Source: Legionella birminghamensis (GTDB taxonomy: Bacteria; Pseudomonadota; Gammaproteobacteria; Legionellales; Legionellaceae). From it: a stretch of DNA of 64,000 bases. The number at the start of each line of letters is the position of its first letter. Position 1 is the stretch's first letter. The DNA lies in NCBI RefSeq assembly GCF_900452515.1, contig NZ_UGNW01000001.1:3493501-3557500 (forward strand). The letters run 5' to 3'. Below the pieces are notes generated by a model, which saw only the letters and a program-made list of their open reading frames with translations, did no database searches and was not told the DNA's origin. The translations under genes were made by a program, and so were the position numbers. This document shows, one piece after another, positions 26,172 through 35,996 of this stretch.

Positions 26172-27376
26172 TGTAAACCTCCAGCTTGAGCTTTATTGAC
26201 CTTGGTAGGCTCTTGATCGTCGCCATGTCGAACCTTGTTTACATCTGCAGGTTGGACATCGTCATCTGTATTATTTTCCCAGGCATTACGCTCATAGGTA
26301 ACAACCGCTGCAATTTCAGCATCAGTTAATTGATCTTTGTAAGCCTGCATAGCTGTACCGGGTACACCGTTCAATACGATCCCTATGTGTCGTGAAATTG
26401 GCTTACCGACTGCAACTGAGCTGCCTTTTAATGCCGGAAACATAGGCGGCATCCCTGTTCCATCCGCTTTATGGCAGGCCGCACATATCAGGTCATATTT
26501 TGTTTTTCCAAGATCCATCAGCTCTTTACGAGTCATGGGCTTTTGTTCGGCAGCAACGCCTGCATCCTGGGCATATTCATCAGTCACCTTGGGTTGCTCT
26601 TGTACCCATTTGTCGAATTCTTCATCGGAAACTGCCTGAACCACAATGGGCATGAAACCGTGATTAATTCCGCAAAGTTCCGTGCACTGGCCGCGATAGA
26701 CGCCAGGCTTTTCAACACGCGCCCAGGCTTCGTGCATAAACCCAGGTATCGCATCGCGTTTTATCCCTAGCTCAGGAACCCACCAGGAGTGTATGACGTC
26801 ATTAGCAGTAACCAGGAAGCGGATTTTCTTATGAACGGGAATGACCAGCGGCTTATCGACCTCCAGCAAATACCATTGCCCTTTCTTTTCCTGGTTCTGT
26901 ATCTGCTGATAGGGCGTTGCCAGGTTACTGAAATAACTAATACCCTGATCCAGGTACTGGTATTGCCATTTCCACTGGTAGCCAACCACTTTAATGGTTA
27001 CATCAGAATCACTGGCATCTTCCAAATCAATCAGGATTTTTGTAGCTGGCACGGCCAGGCCGACAAGAATCAGAAAAGGAATTATCGACCATAAAATTTC
27101 CAGACGGGTATTATCATGAAAAGAGGCAGGTTTGTAACCCTTGGATTTACGGTGGTGTATCAGCGAATAGACCATTACCCCAAAAACGAGGATACCAATA
27201 ATCGCGCATACTACCATCGCAACTGTATGCAGATAATACATATCCTTGCTCAATGGCGTAACACCCTTATACATATTGAGCTGCCAGGTATCTGCAGCGG
27301 CTATGGCAGAGTTGCCAATCCCAAGACCTGCAGCCAGAGCAATGATTTGTTTCACATTCAGAAACCTGTTTTGCAT
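26168..27376 (-). CDS. ctaC: Cytochrome c oxidase subunit II with fused cytochrome c domain
   Basis: CuA-bearing subunit of a caa3-type oxidase. A signal peptide and two membrane helices lead to the cupredoxin domain with WSIIPF, SWWVPELGIKRD, and the CuA motif CTELCGINHGFM. After it comes a class I cytochrome c domain with CAACH (residues about 298-302) and distal Met region, so electrons can reach CuA from the attached haem. Total 402 residues. The C-terminal 35 residues are polar and acidic. Confidence 0.95.
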   Translation of the reverse strand: MQNRFLNVKQIIALAAGLGIGNSAIAAADTWQLNMYKGVTPLSKDMYYLHTVAMVVCAIIGILVFGVMVYSLIHHRKSKGYKPASFHDNTRLEILWSIIPFLILVGLAVPATKILIDLEDASDSDVTIKVVGYQWKWQYQYLDQGISYFSNLATPYQQIQNQEKKGQWYLLEVDKPLVIPVHKKIRFLVTANDVIHSWWVPELGIKRDAIPGFMHEAWARVEKPGVYRGQCTELCGINHGFMPIVVQAVSDEEFDKWVQEQPKVTDEYAQDAGVAAEQKPMTRKELMDLGKTKYDLICAACHKADGTGMPPMFPALKGSSVAVGKPISRHIGIVLNGVPGTAMQAYKDQLTDAEIAAVVTYERNAWENNTDDDVQPADVNKVRHGDDQEPTKVNKAQAGGLQ

Positions 27377-27481
27377 CCCCTTTCCTCACATCAGCTGATA
27401 GCCATGGCGTAGAACCATGGACGATTCATAAAATTAAAACCGGCAAAGCGATTAGTCCTTGCCGCAGAAATTATCTTAATC

Positions 27482-29122
27482 CTACCAGAGAGAGTAATTG
27501 CCCTCTGTTTTGGACTGGCTAACCATGTATTTAATTGCTTCAATAATTTCGCCAGTTGTACATTGCTTACAACCGCCATTTTTAGGATGGGCTTCGCCAT
27601 GTAGAATATCGGCAATCAGCACATCCATATTCTTCTCAATTATCGGCTTCCACAGGGCTTTATCACCTATTTTGGGAGCGCCTTGTTTACCCTCGTTATG
27701 ACAAACACCACAGTTCTCATTGTAAACATCTTTGCCACTAGAAGGATATTTCTGCGCGCCGCTATTGGCCAGATCCTGCCATTGAGAGCGGGAAAGTGAC
27801 TGGTTAAGAATATAGTCAGTGGCCGCAATAATATCGTTATCGGAGCAGGTGACGCAGGCACCTTTAACCGGCATGCTGTTATAGCCATGGATGGCATGAC
27901 GGTATAATCCGGTCAAACCACTGCTTTTTAGCCTTTGATACCAGTTGTTGCCATTTCCAATCAAGGGAGCTCCCATTTTTCCGTTCTGATGGCAAACAAT
28001 ACAGGCATTGATATAGACCTGTTTGCCACGTTTGAGCGTGGGTTGTGCATCAGAAGCAGCAACGCCCAATGATTCATCACTCTCAACGGTTTTCAGATAA
28101 GTCGCGATCGCCAGGGTATCTTCTTCACTCAAATGCCCCAGGCTATTATGATTCACCTCCGCCATTGGACCTGCTACCGGTCCTGCCTTATTAATAAGTT
28201 CGCCTGTCTTGAATACGTCAGCCACTTCATAATGGCTTGCTGATTCCAACCCAAGACGGGTGATATTAGGCGCCCAGTAACCATCCACGAAACCGCCAGT
28301 CAGGTAATAACGATTTTTTGGTGCACCAAGCACATTGAGCGGTGTATGGCACATGCTGCAGTGGCCAAGTCCGTCAACAATATACCGACCACGGTTCCAG
28401 GCGGGTGATTTTTCCGGATCATAGGGAATTTCATTTTCTTCAGGGAAGAAGAATAACAAATTCCATCCCCATAGACTCAGACGAGCCCCTGGCACATTAA
28501 AGGGAAACGGGAGGGATTTATTTTGCTGCTTAACCGGTGGAATGCTCATGAAATAGGCGTAAAGAGCTCTGGCATCATCATCCGTAATTTTTGAAAAATA
28601 AACATAGGGGAATACTGGAAAATAGTTCCGACCCTGTGGATCACGCCCATCTTTTAAAGCACGAATAAAATCGGCCTCCGTCCAGTTACCAATTCCTGTT
28701 TCCTTGTCAGGGGTAATATTGGGGCTGTAAAATTTTCCGAAAGGCGTATCAATTTCCAAACCGCCTGCAAAGGCAGGCGTCTTGCCTTTTACATTCGTAT
28801 GACAGGCAATACAGTCACCCATTTTGGCAAGATATTCACCACGTTTGATCAATTCCTGCTGGACACCCTCAGCTGGCGCAGTTTGTGGATACTCCGGATA
28901 ATAACCCTCGATAAAGATCTCAGGGATCTGCTTATGCCGATCTTCCTGCGAAGCAGCCGGGCTGGTTTGTTGAGTGGCCGGCTTGTCAGTCTGTGTGGCA
29001 ACCTGCGCTGCAGCCTGCAGATCTGTGACTTGTGTCTCAGCGGCATTAACCCAAGGGCTACAAACAACAGCGGTCAATATAAAGCTTATTATTTTTGCAT
29101 TATTTTTCAACAAAGAGCGCAC
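27482..29122 (-). CDS. Multi-haem cytochrome c of the oxidase operon
   Basis: A 546-residue exported protein with four CXXCH haem sites in order: CIACH and CSMCH (N-terminal alcohol-dehydrogenase-type cytochrome pair), then CIVCH and CGVCH in two c5-like domains, each closed by a Cys pair (CVTC and CKQC) typical of cytochrome c5. An N-terminal signal peptide ends near VNAAE. The start is GTG behind a strong AAGGAGG ribosome binding site. It lies 106 bases upstream of ctaC, so it probably hands electrons to the caa3 oxidase; a role as an electron-collecting subunit of a dehydrogenase is also possible. Confidence 0.85.
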   Translation of the reverse strand: MRSLLKNNAKIISFILTAVVCSPWVNAAETQVTDLQAAAQVATQTDKPATQQTSPAASQEDRHKQIPEIFIEGYYPEYPQTAPAEGVQQELIKRGEYLAKMGDCIACHTNVKGKTPAFAGGLEIDTPFGKFYSPNITPDKETGIGNWTEADFIRALKDGRDPQGRNYFPVFPYVYFSKITDDDARALYAYFMSIPPVKQQNKSLPFPFNVPGARLSLWGWNLLFFFPEENEIPYDPEKSPAWNRGRYIVDGLGHCSMCHTPLNVLGAPKNRYYLTGGFVDGYWAPNITRLGLESASHYEVADVFKTGELINKAGPVAGPMAEVNHNSLGHLSEEDTLAIATYLKTVESDESLGVAASDAQPTLKRGKQVYINACIVCHQNGKMGAPLIGNGNNWYQRLKSSGLTGLYRHAIHGYNSMPVKGACVTCSDNDIIAATDYILNQSLSRSQWQDLANSGAQKYPSSGKDVYNENCGVCHNEGKQGAPKIGDKALWKPIIEKNMDVLIADILHGEAHPKNGGCKQCTTGEIIEAIKYMVSQSKTEGNYSLW

Positions 29123-29423
29123 GCTCCCTCCTTAAATCAATTAACCGGGGTCTTTCAGGCAGGAAAAATTAGTTTTGCATTTTATACTTCTCCTACTATA
29201 ACTTGCAATCGTGTTTCGCAGCAAATACGCTACTAAAATGCAATATCTGATTAATGGATAGCGCTCACTTAATGATACTTGAACAGGTTGTTTAAAATAT
29301 GGCAGGGGCTTTGATTTTTGATATTCCCGTTATAAGAACTTTGAAATCAAGTGATGAAAAAAAATAGTTTAATAAAAGTGCAAAATTAGCGATAATAACC
29401 CTCCTTTACTTTCTATTCGTATT
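29123..29423. other. Divergent promoter region
   Basis: This 301-base AT-rich gap separates the cytochrome/oxidase operon from the argO-like gene. Possible sigma70 elements for the rightward gene are TTGAAA at 29341 with TAGTTT at 29365, or GATAAT near 29391. The strong AAGGAGG for the leftward gene lies at the left edge. No repeat element or RNA gene is seen. Confidence 0.35.
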
Positions 29424-30023
29424 ATGCCCGTTTACATCAATGGATTATTACTTGGTTTATCCTTAATCACTGCACTTGGCCCGCAAAATATATTTCTAAT
29501 TCGCCAGGGCGCCATGCGCCGCCATGCTATTTTGTCAGCGACCATCTGCTTTTTCTGTGACGTTATTCTGGTATGCGGCAGCATTGCCGGTTTAAACCAG
29601 GCGCTTGAACTGCACCCCACCCTGAGGATCTGGGTCACCTGGTTTGGTACGCTTTTTCTTTTTTATTATGGTTTCATGTCGATAAGAAAAGCGCTCAAAA
29701 TGAACACCCAGACGAAACAGGAAGCTCAACAGGCCAGCAACCGCTTACAGATTCTATTACTTGCGCTCGGATTCAGTTTATTGAATCCACATGCCATTAT
29801 TGATAGCCTGGTGATTATTGGCGGCGGCAGTGCGCAATTTCCCGATCATAAATGGTTATTCCTATGCGGTGTTCTGACTGCCAGCTTCATTTGGTTCAGT
29901 TCTTTGACTTTCACCACTTTTTATTTTTCTGAAGTGCTGTCCCGCGCCAAAGTGTGGCGGCGGATTGAATTCGGCAGTGGTATTTTGATGCTTGCGATTG
30001 GTTTGAAGTTACTCACATCATGA
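29424..30023 (+). CDS. argO: LysE/ArgO family amino-acid exporter
   Basis: A 199-residue inner-membrane exporter with five or six helices. The LysE signature LITALGPQNIFLIRQGAMRR is at residues about 15-34, and SLLNPHAIIDSLVIIGG is the second conserved half. ArgO and LysE export arginine and lysine; the exact substrate is not resolved. No adjacent LysR-type regulator gene is present. Confidence 0.88.
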   Translation: MPVYINGLLLGLSLITALGPQNIFLIRQGAMRRHAILSATICFFCDVILVCGSIAGLNQALELHPTLRIWVTWFGTLFLFYYGFMSIRKALKMNTQTKQEAQQASNRLQILLLALGFSLLNPHAIIDSLVIIGGGSAQFPDHKWLFLCGVLTASFIWFSSLTFTTFYFSEVLSRAKVWRRIEFGSGILMLAIGLKLLTS

Positions 30024-30064
30024 GACTGGGCGCCCCTCCAAAGATTGAACCCTAATTTCACAAT

Positions 30065-30156
30065 CCGTTCGCCTGAGGAGCCGCTTTAGCGACGTCTTGA
30101 AGTTGCTTGATGCAAAGCCTTCGAGACGGAGCTTTGCTCCTCCTCAGGCCGAACGG
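30065..30156. repeat. CCGTTCGGCCTGAGGAG-type inverted repeat
   Basis: CCGTTCGCCTGAGGAG at the left is complementary to CTCCTCAGGCCGAACGG at the right, about 90 bases apart, with GTCTTGAAG and CTTCGAGAC nested inside. I recognise this as a repeat found in several bacterial genomes. A short form follows ctaE (22999-23033), and a half copy follows the DUF2520 gene (about 62284-62303). Here it lies between convergent genes. Confidence 0.7.
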
Positions 30157-30200
30157 TTCTAATGCTGATGGTAGGTTATTACAGCATTTAACCCCTGAAC

Positions 30201-30968
30201 CTAACTAAATTTTAAATGACCTGGGATACTTTGCCCCACATCTTGCAGCTCTGGCTGTATTTGCTCCCAGAGATATCTGACTAGTCCTTTGCCCCCTTGT
30301 CCGTATACCGAATAATTTGAAGTCTTGACGTGGCTGCCATGCTCAAGATACAACAGGAAACTCTGCAGCGACTGCCTTTCTTTACTGGGCTCGGTATCAC
30401 CAGTAAACATAGATTTAATTGCTGTAAAAAGGCTTGTCTGCTCCTGCTGCTCGTCTTTCCAGGTTATGATAGTACTGGCAGGAACATAATGGCCCAAAGT
30501 CATAATTAGCGCGCGCACCTCGGGACAATTCAATTTAACAGAATGATCTCCAGTCTCTTTGCCCATTGCCCAGCTGTAAACAGCAATTAAATCATTAAGC
30601 GCTTCTTTATACTTCAGTTGTTTGTCACCTATTGATTTAAGCTCATAACCTGCTCCGAATCCGGATATCACTGACAATAGTACTGTGCTCAATGCGAAAG
30701 AAAGGAGATAACTCCCCGCGGATACTGACAACAGAACCAAGGTGAAAACATTCAGCGAGTGGTATTCTTTAAGTGCTTTATTAAATTTGTCTGTATAGGC
30801 AGTTAGCATTTTACGATGGCCCTCATCAGAAGCCGAAAACGGGCTTGTTGGCCGAGTAAAACGCGGCAGACTCAATGCATTACTGAAATTATTTTCAGTC
30901 TGTACTGCTGTTCCAGCTTGTTGCTGCCCTTGTCCGAATACATAACCAAATAGAGTATAACCTGACAT
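30201..30968 (-). CDS. Unknown protein with hydrophobic hairpin, effector-like
   Basis: A 255-residue protein. After about 75 polar residues comes a hydrophobic pair (LNVFTLVLLSVSAGSYLL and FALSTVLLSVISGFGAG), then a soluble C-terminal domain of about 140 residues. The start at MSGYTLFGY is chosen because GGAGAGG lies 5 bases upstream; the ATG 12 bases further is part of that ribosome binding site. The membrane-inserting hairpin with polar flanks is common in Legionella effectors; no catalytic motif is seen. Confidence 0.55.
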   Translation of the reverse strand: MSGYTLFGYVFGQGQQQAGTAVQTENNFSNALSLPRFTRPTSPFSASDEGHRKMLTAYTDKFNKALKEYHSLNVFTLVLLSVSAGSYLLSFALSTVLLSVISGFGAGYELKSIGDKQLKYKEALNDLIAVYSWAMGKETGDHSVKLNCPEVRALIMTLGHYVPASTIITWKDEQQEQTSLFTAIKSMFTGDTEPSKERQSLQSFLLYLEHGSHVKTSNYSVYGQGGKGLVRYLWEQIQPELQDVGQSIPGHLKFS

Positions 30969-31259
30969 AAACCTCTCCATCCATTGAAAATAATGAATCT
31001 CATTTTTATTTCAATTTGCGGAAAATTACAACAGATAATCAAAAATTTGTTAGGAAGGGATTTTGAATTAGAAAGGGCCAATCAGTGTGTCGCCAATTGA
31101 CCCAGTGGAATGACACATAGCAAGTCCAACCTCGCAAACGAAATATCTCATAGCGGATGCTCTATTGTCAATATTTCTGCTCTAAGAATTTCCATTATCC
31201 GGGTAGACCTGCTCAATGATGTACAGTAGACTTCGTCATTTACTAAAAATGAGTATGCG

Positions 31260-31694
31260 ATGTTTTATGGTGATAATGTACAGGATATGCGAACGATCTT
31301 TTTCGAAAGCTGGAGAAAATACCGCCAGCAGGAAGAGCTGAGCGCTTTGGAGAAGCAGGTAGCGAATGTCATTATTGCCCATCCTGAATACCATGCCATG
31401 CTCGAAGATCCAGCAATCCATCTGGACAAAACCTATACACCGGAAATGGGCCAGAGTAATCCTTTCCTGCACATGGGCCTGCACCTGGCTATCCGGGATC
31501 AGGTTACAACTAACCGTCCAGCCGGGATCTTAGATATCTACCAGCAATTGATGATGAAATGGCAGGATGAGCTTACAGTTGAACACTTGATGATGGAGTG
31601 CCTGGCAGAGACACTCTGGCAGGCCCAGCGCAGCCCGTCGCCTCTAGCGATTGAGGATCATTATTTATCAGCACTCAAACGCTTGAAAAAATAA
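31260..31694 (+). CDS. DUF1841 family protein
   Basis: A 144-residue soluble helical protein of a conserved proteobacterial family of unknown function. Family features seen: FFESWRKYRQQEELSALEKQ, the IIAHPEYHAML motif, NPFLHMGLHLAIRDQV and the C-terminal CLAETLWQAQR. It ends 5 bases before the convergent RlmM-like gene. Confidence 0.82.
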   Translation: MFYGDNVQDMRTIFFESWRKYRQQEELSALEKQVANVIIAHPEYHAMLEDPAIHLDKTYTPEMGQSNPFLHMGLHLAIRDQVTTNRPAGILDIYQQLMMKWQDELTVEHLMMECLAETLWQAQRSPSPLAIEDHYLSALKRLKK

Positions 31695-31699
31695 TCGCA

Positions 31700-32620
31700 T
31701 CATCTGGGTATTGCGCGGATTTCCGGGTAGAAGAACGTCACTTCATGCTTGTTATAGAAGAGGTTAAGCAGAGAAGACCCTTCGATCTGCTGCAGCTGTT
31801 TAAGGGTGGTCCAGTCCGTTTCGCCCTGTAATTTAACTGTAAAAACCATCTGCCTGGCTTTACCCGATTCCAGCCATTTCATGATTAGCGATAAAGCCCT
31901 TTCCGGATAACAGGCAATATCCGATAATACCCAATCGTAGGATTGATCCAGTTTTGCAGGCTCAAGCGCAAAAGCACTCTGATTCAGGCAGTTAACGCCA
32001 GGCAGCGCAGCAATGCGTGGGTCAAGTGCTGCTTTATCCACAGCGGTGACTTCTGCCCCTAAAGACTGCATGACATAGGTCCAGCCTCCGGGTGAAGCAC
32101 CCAAATCCAGGGCAGTGTCGCCAGGCGCAGGATATCGCCCTAATAAACTTAAGGCTTCCCATAGTTTTAAATAAGCGCGATTGGGAGGATTGATTTTATC
32201 TTCAATAAACAGGCAGTGGCCGCCTGGCCAGGGTTTCAGACGTTCAAGACTATACAAAAGCGTATGTTGATCAAGCAGGCAAAAACCGCCAATTGAGGGG
32301 ATGTCTTCCTGCAAGGGAAATGAGCGCTGCAGGGAAGGCAGTTTGCGAAGTTGCCCTTCAATCAGGCGCGAGCGTCTGATATGGCTTGCAGGTTGCAAGT
32401 ACCAGTATTTACCCGCTTGTTTTAACCGCTTCACCGCCTCGCTAATCGAAGCAAATTGAATAATTTGTGGATTAAACCAGATATCAAGGGCAAAACATGC
32501 CGGAATAACCCGCGGCGATAAAACGAGATTTTCAATCACTTGTGTTTCACTACCAAGCTCGGTATTTAATTCGGCTAATCGCTCAGTTTTGCCGATGTAT
32601 ACGGCATTAAAATTTTCCAT
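31700..32620 (-). CDS. RlmM-like 23S rRNA 2'-O-ribose methyltransferase
   Basis: A 306-residue SAM-dependent methyltransferase of the FtsJ/RlmM type. The SAM motif DLGASPGGWTYVM is near residue 175, followed by AVDKAAL and YDWVLSDIACYPE; KLQGETDW near the end supplies the catalytic Lys. The N-terminal half resembles the THUMP-bearing part of RlmM (C2498 methylation in E. coli) but the protein is about 60 residues shorter than E. coli RlmM. It is divergent from ubiE. Confidence 0.72.
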   Translation of the reverse strand: MENFNAVYIGKTERLAELNTELGSETQVIENLVLSPRVIPACFALDIWFNPQIIQFASISEAVKRLKQAGKYWYLQPASHIRRSRLIEGQLRKLPSLQRSFPLQEDIPSIGGFCLLDQHTLLYSLERLKPWPGGHCLFIEDKINPPNRAYLKLWEALSLLGRYPAPGDTALDLGASPGGWTYVMQSLGAEVTAVDKAALDPRIAALPGVNCLNQSAFALEPAKLDQSYDWVLSDIACYPERALSLIMKWLESGKARQMVFTVKLQGETDWTTLKQLQQIEGSSLLNLFYNKHEVTFFYPEIRAIPR

Positions 32621-32810
32621 AGATTAACTAATACTAAAAAGATTTAGATTTTTGAGGCAAAAGATTACACCAAAACAGATTTTTTTTCTTTATCTGCTTT
32701 CGGCAGAAAAAAATTTATTGAACCCGGACCTATGGCAATAACCGCAAAAAAGCTACTCATTTATATACAGAATCGGTTAACATAAGCCATTCTTTTTTAT
32801 CGAACAGACC

Positions 32811-33560
32811 ATGACCAAACACCAGAAAACTCATTTCGGCTTTGAATCCGTCGCTTGGGAAGACAAAGAAAAAAAAGTCAAAGAGGTTTTTCAGTCCGTC
32901 GCAGGAAACTATGACTTAATGAATAACCTTATGTCTTTTGGTATTCATCATTGGTGGAAGCGCTTTACCGTTGAACTCAGCCAGGTTCGACCTGGGCAAA
33001 CGGTTTTGGATCTGGCTGGCGGCAGCGGTGATCTGACCCGTCTGCTAAGCAAAAAGGTAGGAGAAAAAGGTTTGGTCATTCTGGCTGATATTAATTCAGC
33101 TATGCTTGAAGTAGGCCGTAATCGTTTAATTAATGAAGGACTGCTGCACAATGTGCTCTATGCGCAGGCCAATGCACAATTGCTGCCCTTTGTTGATAAC
33201 AGCTTTCACTGTATCTGTATCGGGTTTGGTTTAAGAAATGTAACTGACAAGGATGAAGCCTTGCGATCAATGTTTCGAGTTTGTAAACCAGGAGGCAAAT
33301 TACTGGTATTGGAGTTTTCAACTCCGGTGTTACCTGGCTTAAAACCCATTTATGATTGGTATTCATTTAGTGTTTTACCAAAGCTGGGACAGTTATTTGC
33401 AAATGATAGCAGCAGCTATCGCTATCTTGCCGAATCGATTCGCATGCACCCAAATCAGGAAGATTTGAAAACACAAATTGAGAAAGCCGGCTTTGAAGAC
33501 TGTCATTATCACAATTTGAGCGGCGGTATTGTTGCCTTGCACATTGCCCACAAATATTGA
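32811..33560 (+). CDS. ubiE: Ubiquinone/menaquinone C-methyltransferase UbiE
   Basis: SAM-dependent C-methyltransferase of quinone biosynthesis. Hallmarks: [20 protein letters not shown] at the N terminus, [15 protein letters not shown] (SAM motif), [20 protein letters not shown] and LLVLEFSTP. Length 249 is normal. It heads ubiE-ubiJ-ubiB-tatA-tatB with very short gaps or overlaps, the conserved gammaproteobacterial arrangement. Confidence 0.97.
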   Translation: MTKHQKTHFGFESVAWEDKEKKVKEVFQSVAGNYDLMNNLMSFGIHHWWKRFTVELSQVRPGQTVLDLAGGSGDLTRLLSKKVGEKGLVILADINSAMLEVGRNRLINEGLLHNVLYAQANAQLLPFVDNSFHCICIGFGLRNVTDKDEALRSMFRVCKPGGKLLVLEFSTPVLPGLKPIYDWYSFSVLPKLGQLFANDSSSYRYLAESIRMHPNQEDLKTQIEKAGFEDCHYHNLSGGIVALHIAHKY

Positions 33561-33570
33561 GAGCATTTTT

Positions 33571-34188
33571 ATGATTAAAAAATATTCATTGAAAGTGTTA
33601 CAGCAGGCCATCAACCTTGCCCTGTCGCTTGACGACAGCATGCCGGGTAAAATTGCTCAACTAGATGGAAAAGTCATTGAAATTTTTATCGATACCCTGG
33701 GAATAAAATTTTTCATTCAATTTAATGGGCAGCGTTTACGCCTATTGGACCATTATGAAGAAAAACCGGATACAATGATTCATAGCTCTCCCTTAGGCTT
33801 AATTCGTCTGAGCCTTCTTCCAGCCTCCAAAGCCCGCTCTCTGTTTAACGATAAAATCCGTATCTCAGGCGACATTGAGCTTGGCGAGAAAGTGAAAAAG
33901 CTCTTTGATGAGCTGGATATTGATTGGGAGGGGCATTTGGCACGTTTTACGGGTGATGTAATTGCTTATCAACTAGGCTCTTTCCTTCGCCAGGGCAAGG
34001 ATTTGAAAAACCGCATGGAAGATTCGCTGCGCAGCAATTTAAATGATTATCTCCATGAAGAAGCCCGCTTGTTCCCCCCGCGAGAAGAAGTCAATGATTT
34101 CTTCCATGATATTGACCAGTTAAATCTCGCCGTCGAACGACTGCAGGCCAAACTCAATTTATTAAAAAAAGCCTATGAAACCCGTTAA
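33571..34188 (+). CDS. ubiJ: Ubiquinone biosynthesis accessory protein UbiJ
   Basis: A 205-residue SCP2-domain lipid-binding protein that serves the aerobic ubiquinone complex with UbiK. The SCP2-like fold occupies the first 110 residues (IEIFIDTLGIKFFIQFNG; MIHSSPLGLIRLSL); the C-terminal part has FTGDVIAYQLGSFLRQG and a final coiled-coil helix (LNLAVERLQAKLNLLKKA). The ATG after the ubiE stop was chosen over one inside ubiE. It overlaps ubiB by 14 bases. Confidence 0.9.
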   Translation: MIKKYSLKVLQQAINLALSLDDSMPGKIAQLDGKVIEIFIDTLGIKFFIQFNGQRLRLLDHYEEKPDTMIHSSPLGLIRLSLLPASKARSLFNDKIRISGDIELGEKVKKLFDELDIDWEGHLARFTGDVIAYQLGSFLRQGKDLKNRMEDSLRSNLNDYLHEEARLFPPREEVNDFFHDIDQLNLAVERLQAKLNLLKKAYETR

Positions 34189-35824
34189 ACAACTGATTAG
34201 ACTTTTACATATCAATACCATTCTGGCACGCAATGGCTTAGATAGCGTGGTTGTTTCAATACGGCTCTTTTCTCCTTTCCGTTTCATTGTCTATTTAAAT
34301 CCATGGAACTGGTTTCGCCGTGAGAAATTAAGCCGGGGCGAGGCCATTCGTAAAACCCTTGAGGAATTGGGTCCGATTTTTATCAAGTTTGGCCAGGCGC
34401 TCTCGACCCGTCCTGATATTTTGCCCGCGGATATTGCCCTTGAGCTTTGCAAATTACAGGACAATGTGCCGCCTTTCGACAGCAGAACAGCCCTGTCCAT
34501 CATTGAAGCGGCCTATGGGCGTTCGGCATTCGAAGTATTTGCCGAGTTTGATACCAATGTGCTAGCATCCGCTTCCATGGCCCAAGTGCATGCCGCCCGC
34601 CTGAGAACGGGTGAAGAAGTGGTGGTCAAGATCCTAAGACCCAACATGCGCAAGATTATTCAACAGGATCTTGGCATCCTGTATACGATTGCCAATCTTG
34701 CTGAGCGTTACTGGGCAGAAAGCAAACGTCTCAAACCACGGGAAATTGTTCAGGAGTTTGAAAACAATCTGATAGACGAACTTGATTTGCAGCGTGAAGC
34801 GGCTAATGCCGGTCAACTCCGACGCAATTTTCAGCATTCCCCCTTGCTCTACATACCAGAGGTTTTCTGGGATTATACCCGCGAGAATATTATGGTAATG
34901 GAGCGCATCCGCGGGATTCCTGTGGCAGATATTGCCAGCCTGAATGCCTATCAGGTGGACATCAAAAAACTCGCGGAACGCGGTGTTGAAATCTTTTTTA
35001 CCCAAGTGTTCCGCGATTGTTTCTTCCATGCAGATATGCATCCAGGCAATATCTTTGTTTCATTTGAACATCCCCATGATCCCCAGTATATCTGTATCGA
35101 TTTCGGGATTATTGGCACACTGAATGAGAATGATAAACGCTATCTGGCGGAAAATTTATTTGCCTTTTTTAACCGTGATTATCGCCGGGTGGCGCAATTG
35201 CACGTTGAGTCAGGATGGGTAGCCCGAGATACCCGGGTTGAAGAATTTGAAAGCGCGGTGCGCACAGTTTGTGAACCCATTTTTGAAAAACCGCTTAAAG
35301 ACATCTCCTTTGCCCAGGTCGTACTGCGTCTGTTTCAGGTGGCACGCCGTTTCCAGATGGAAGTCCAGCCGCAACTGGTGTTGTTACAGAAAACCCTGCT
35401 TGCGATCGAGGGACTGGGGCGCCAGTTGTATCCGGAACTGGATCTTTGGGCAACAGCCAAACCGTTTCTTGAGAAATGGATTAGGCAGCAGATGGGACCG
35501 CGGGCTTTCCTGGAGCAACTAAAAGCGAATCTTCCCTTTTATGCTGAGCAACTGCCGCAGCTGCCGCGCCTGATGCATGAAGTGTTGTTGTTAAGTAAAG
35601 AAGAGAAAATGCACGCACTCTACCAAAGGGACAATCTGCCTATACCGCAGAAAAGAAGTTTCTGGCTCAGAGGATTAGGCACAGGCATTTTTATTAGTCT
35701 GGCAGCTACTGGCATTTTAAGTTATTTTAAGCTATTGGATGCGCATCAGCTGGGCTTATCAAGCCTGCTGGTCGCCTGCGCAGGGGCTTTAATAACATTC
35801 ATTCAGCGAACCAACAGGAGCTAA
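34175..35824 (+). CDS. ubiB: UbiB atypical kinase/ATPase of ubiquinone biosynthesis
   Basis: ADCK/Coq8-type protein-kinase-like ATPase that supports the ubiquinone biosynthesis complex at the membrane. The KxGQ motif is in FIKFGQALSTRPDI, the Ala-rich loop is SASMAQVHAA, the VVVKILRP segment carries the ATP-binding Lys, and HADMHPGNIFV plus IDFGIIG form the catalytic core. Two hydrophobic segments near the C terminus (TGIFISLAATGILSYF and GLSSLLVACAGALITF) anchor it. Full length at 549 residues. Confidence 0.95.
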   Translation: MKPVKQLIRLLHINTILARNGLDSVVVSIRLFSPFRFIVYLNPWNWFRREKLSRGEAIRKTLEELGPIFIKFGQALSTRPDILPADIALELCKLQDNVPPFDSRTALSIIEAAYGRSAFEVFAEFDTNVLASASMAQVHAARLRTGEEVVVKILRPNMRKIIQQDLGILYTIANLAERYWAESKRLKPREIVQEFENNLIDELDLQREAANAGQLRRNFQHSPLLYIPEVFWDYTRENIMVMERIRGIPVADIASLNAYQVDIKKLAERGVEIFFTQVFRDCFFHADMHPGNIFVSFEHPHDPQYICIDFGIIGTLNENDKRYLAENLFAFFNRDYRRVAQLHVESGWVARDTRVEEFESAVRTVCEPIFEKPLKDISFAQVVLRLFQVARRFQMEVQPQLVLLQKTLLAIEGLGRQLYPELDLWATAKPFLEKWIRQQMGPRAFLEQLKANLPFYAEQLPQLPRLMHEVLLLSKEEKMHALYQRDNLPIPQKRSFWLRGLGTGIFISLAATGILSYFKLLDAHQLGLSSLLVACAGALITFIQRTNRS

Positions 35825-35825
35825 C

Positions 35826-35996
35826 ATGGGCTTAAGCGGCGTCAGTCCTTTATCATTATTACTTATCCTATTAATCATTCTCGCTTTGTTTGGCACTAAC
35901 AAGCTCAAAAATATTGGCAGTGATTTGGGCAGTGCTATCAAAAGCTTTCGCAAAGCCATGAATGATGAGGAAAAAAACGATGAAAAGAATCCATGA
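35826..35996 (+). CDS. tatA: Twin-arginine translocase subunit TatA/E
   Basis: A 56-residue product. The N terminus MGLSGVSPLSLLLILLIILA is the membrane helix, followed by the FGTNKLKNIGSDLGSAI amphipathic helix and a charged tail. It starts one base after the ubiB stop and its stop codon overlaps the tatB start as ATGA. It has a Leu-rich helix typical of TatA. No tatC gene follows in the window. Confidence 0.9.
   Translation: MGLSGVSPLSLLLILLIILALFGTNKLKNIGSDLGSAIKSFRKAMNDEEKNDEKNP

Noticed and set aside
33529-33570. Upstream start for ubiJ inside ubiE
   Set aside because: The later ATG after the ubiE stop gives the family N terminus (MIKKYSLKVLQQAIN) and has a GAGAG site.
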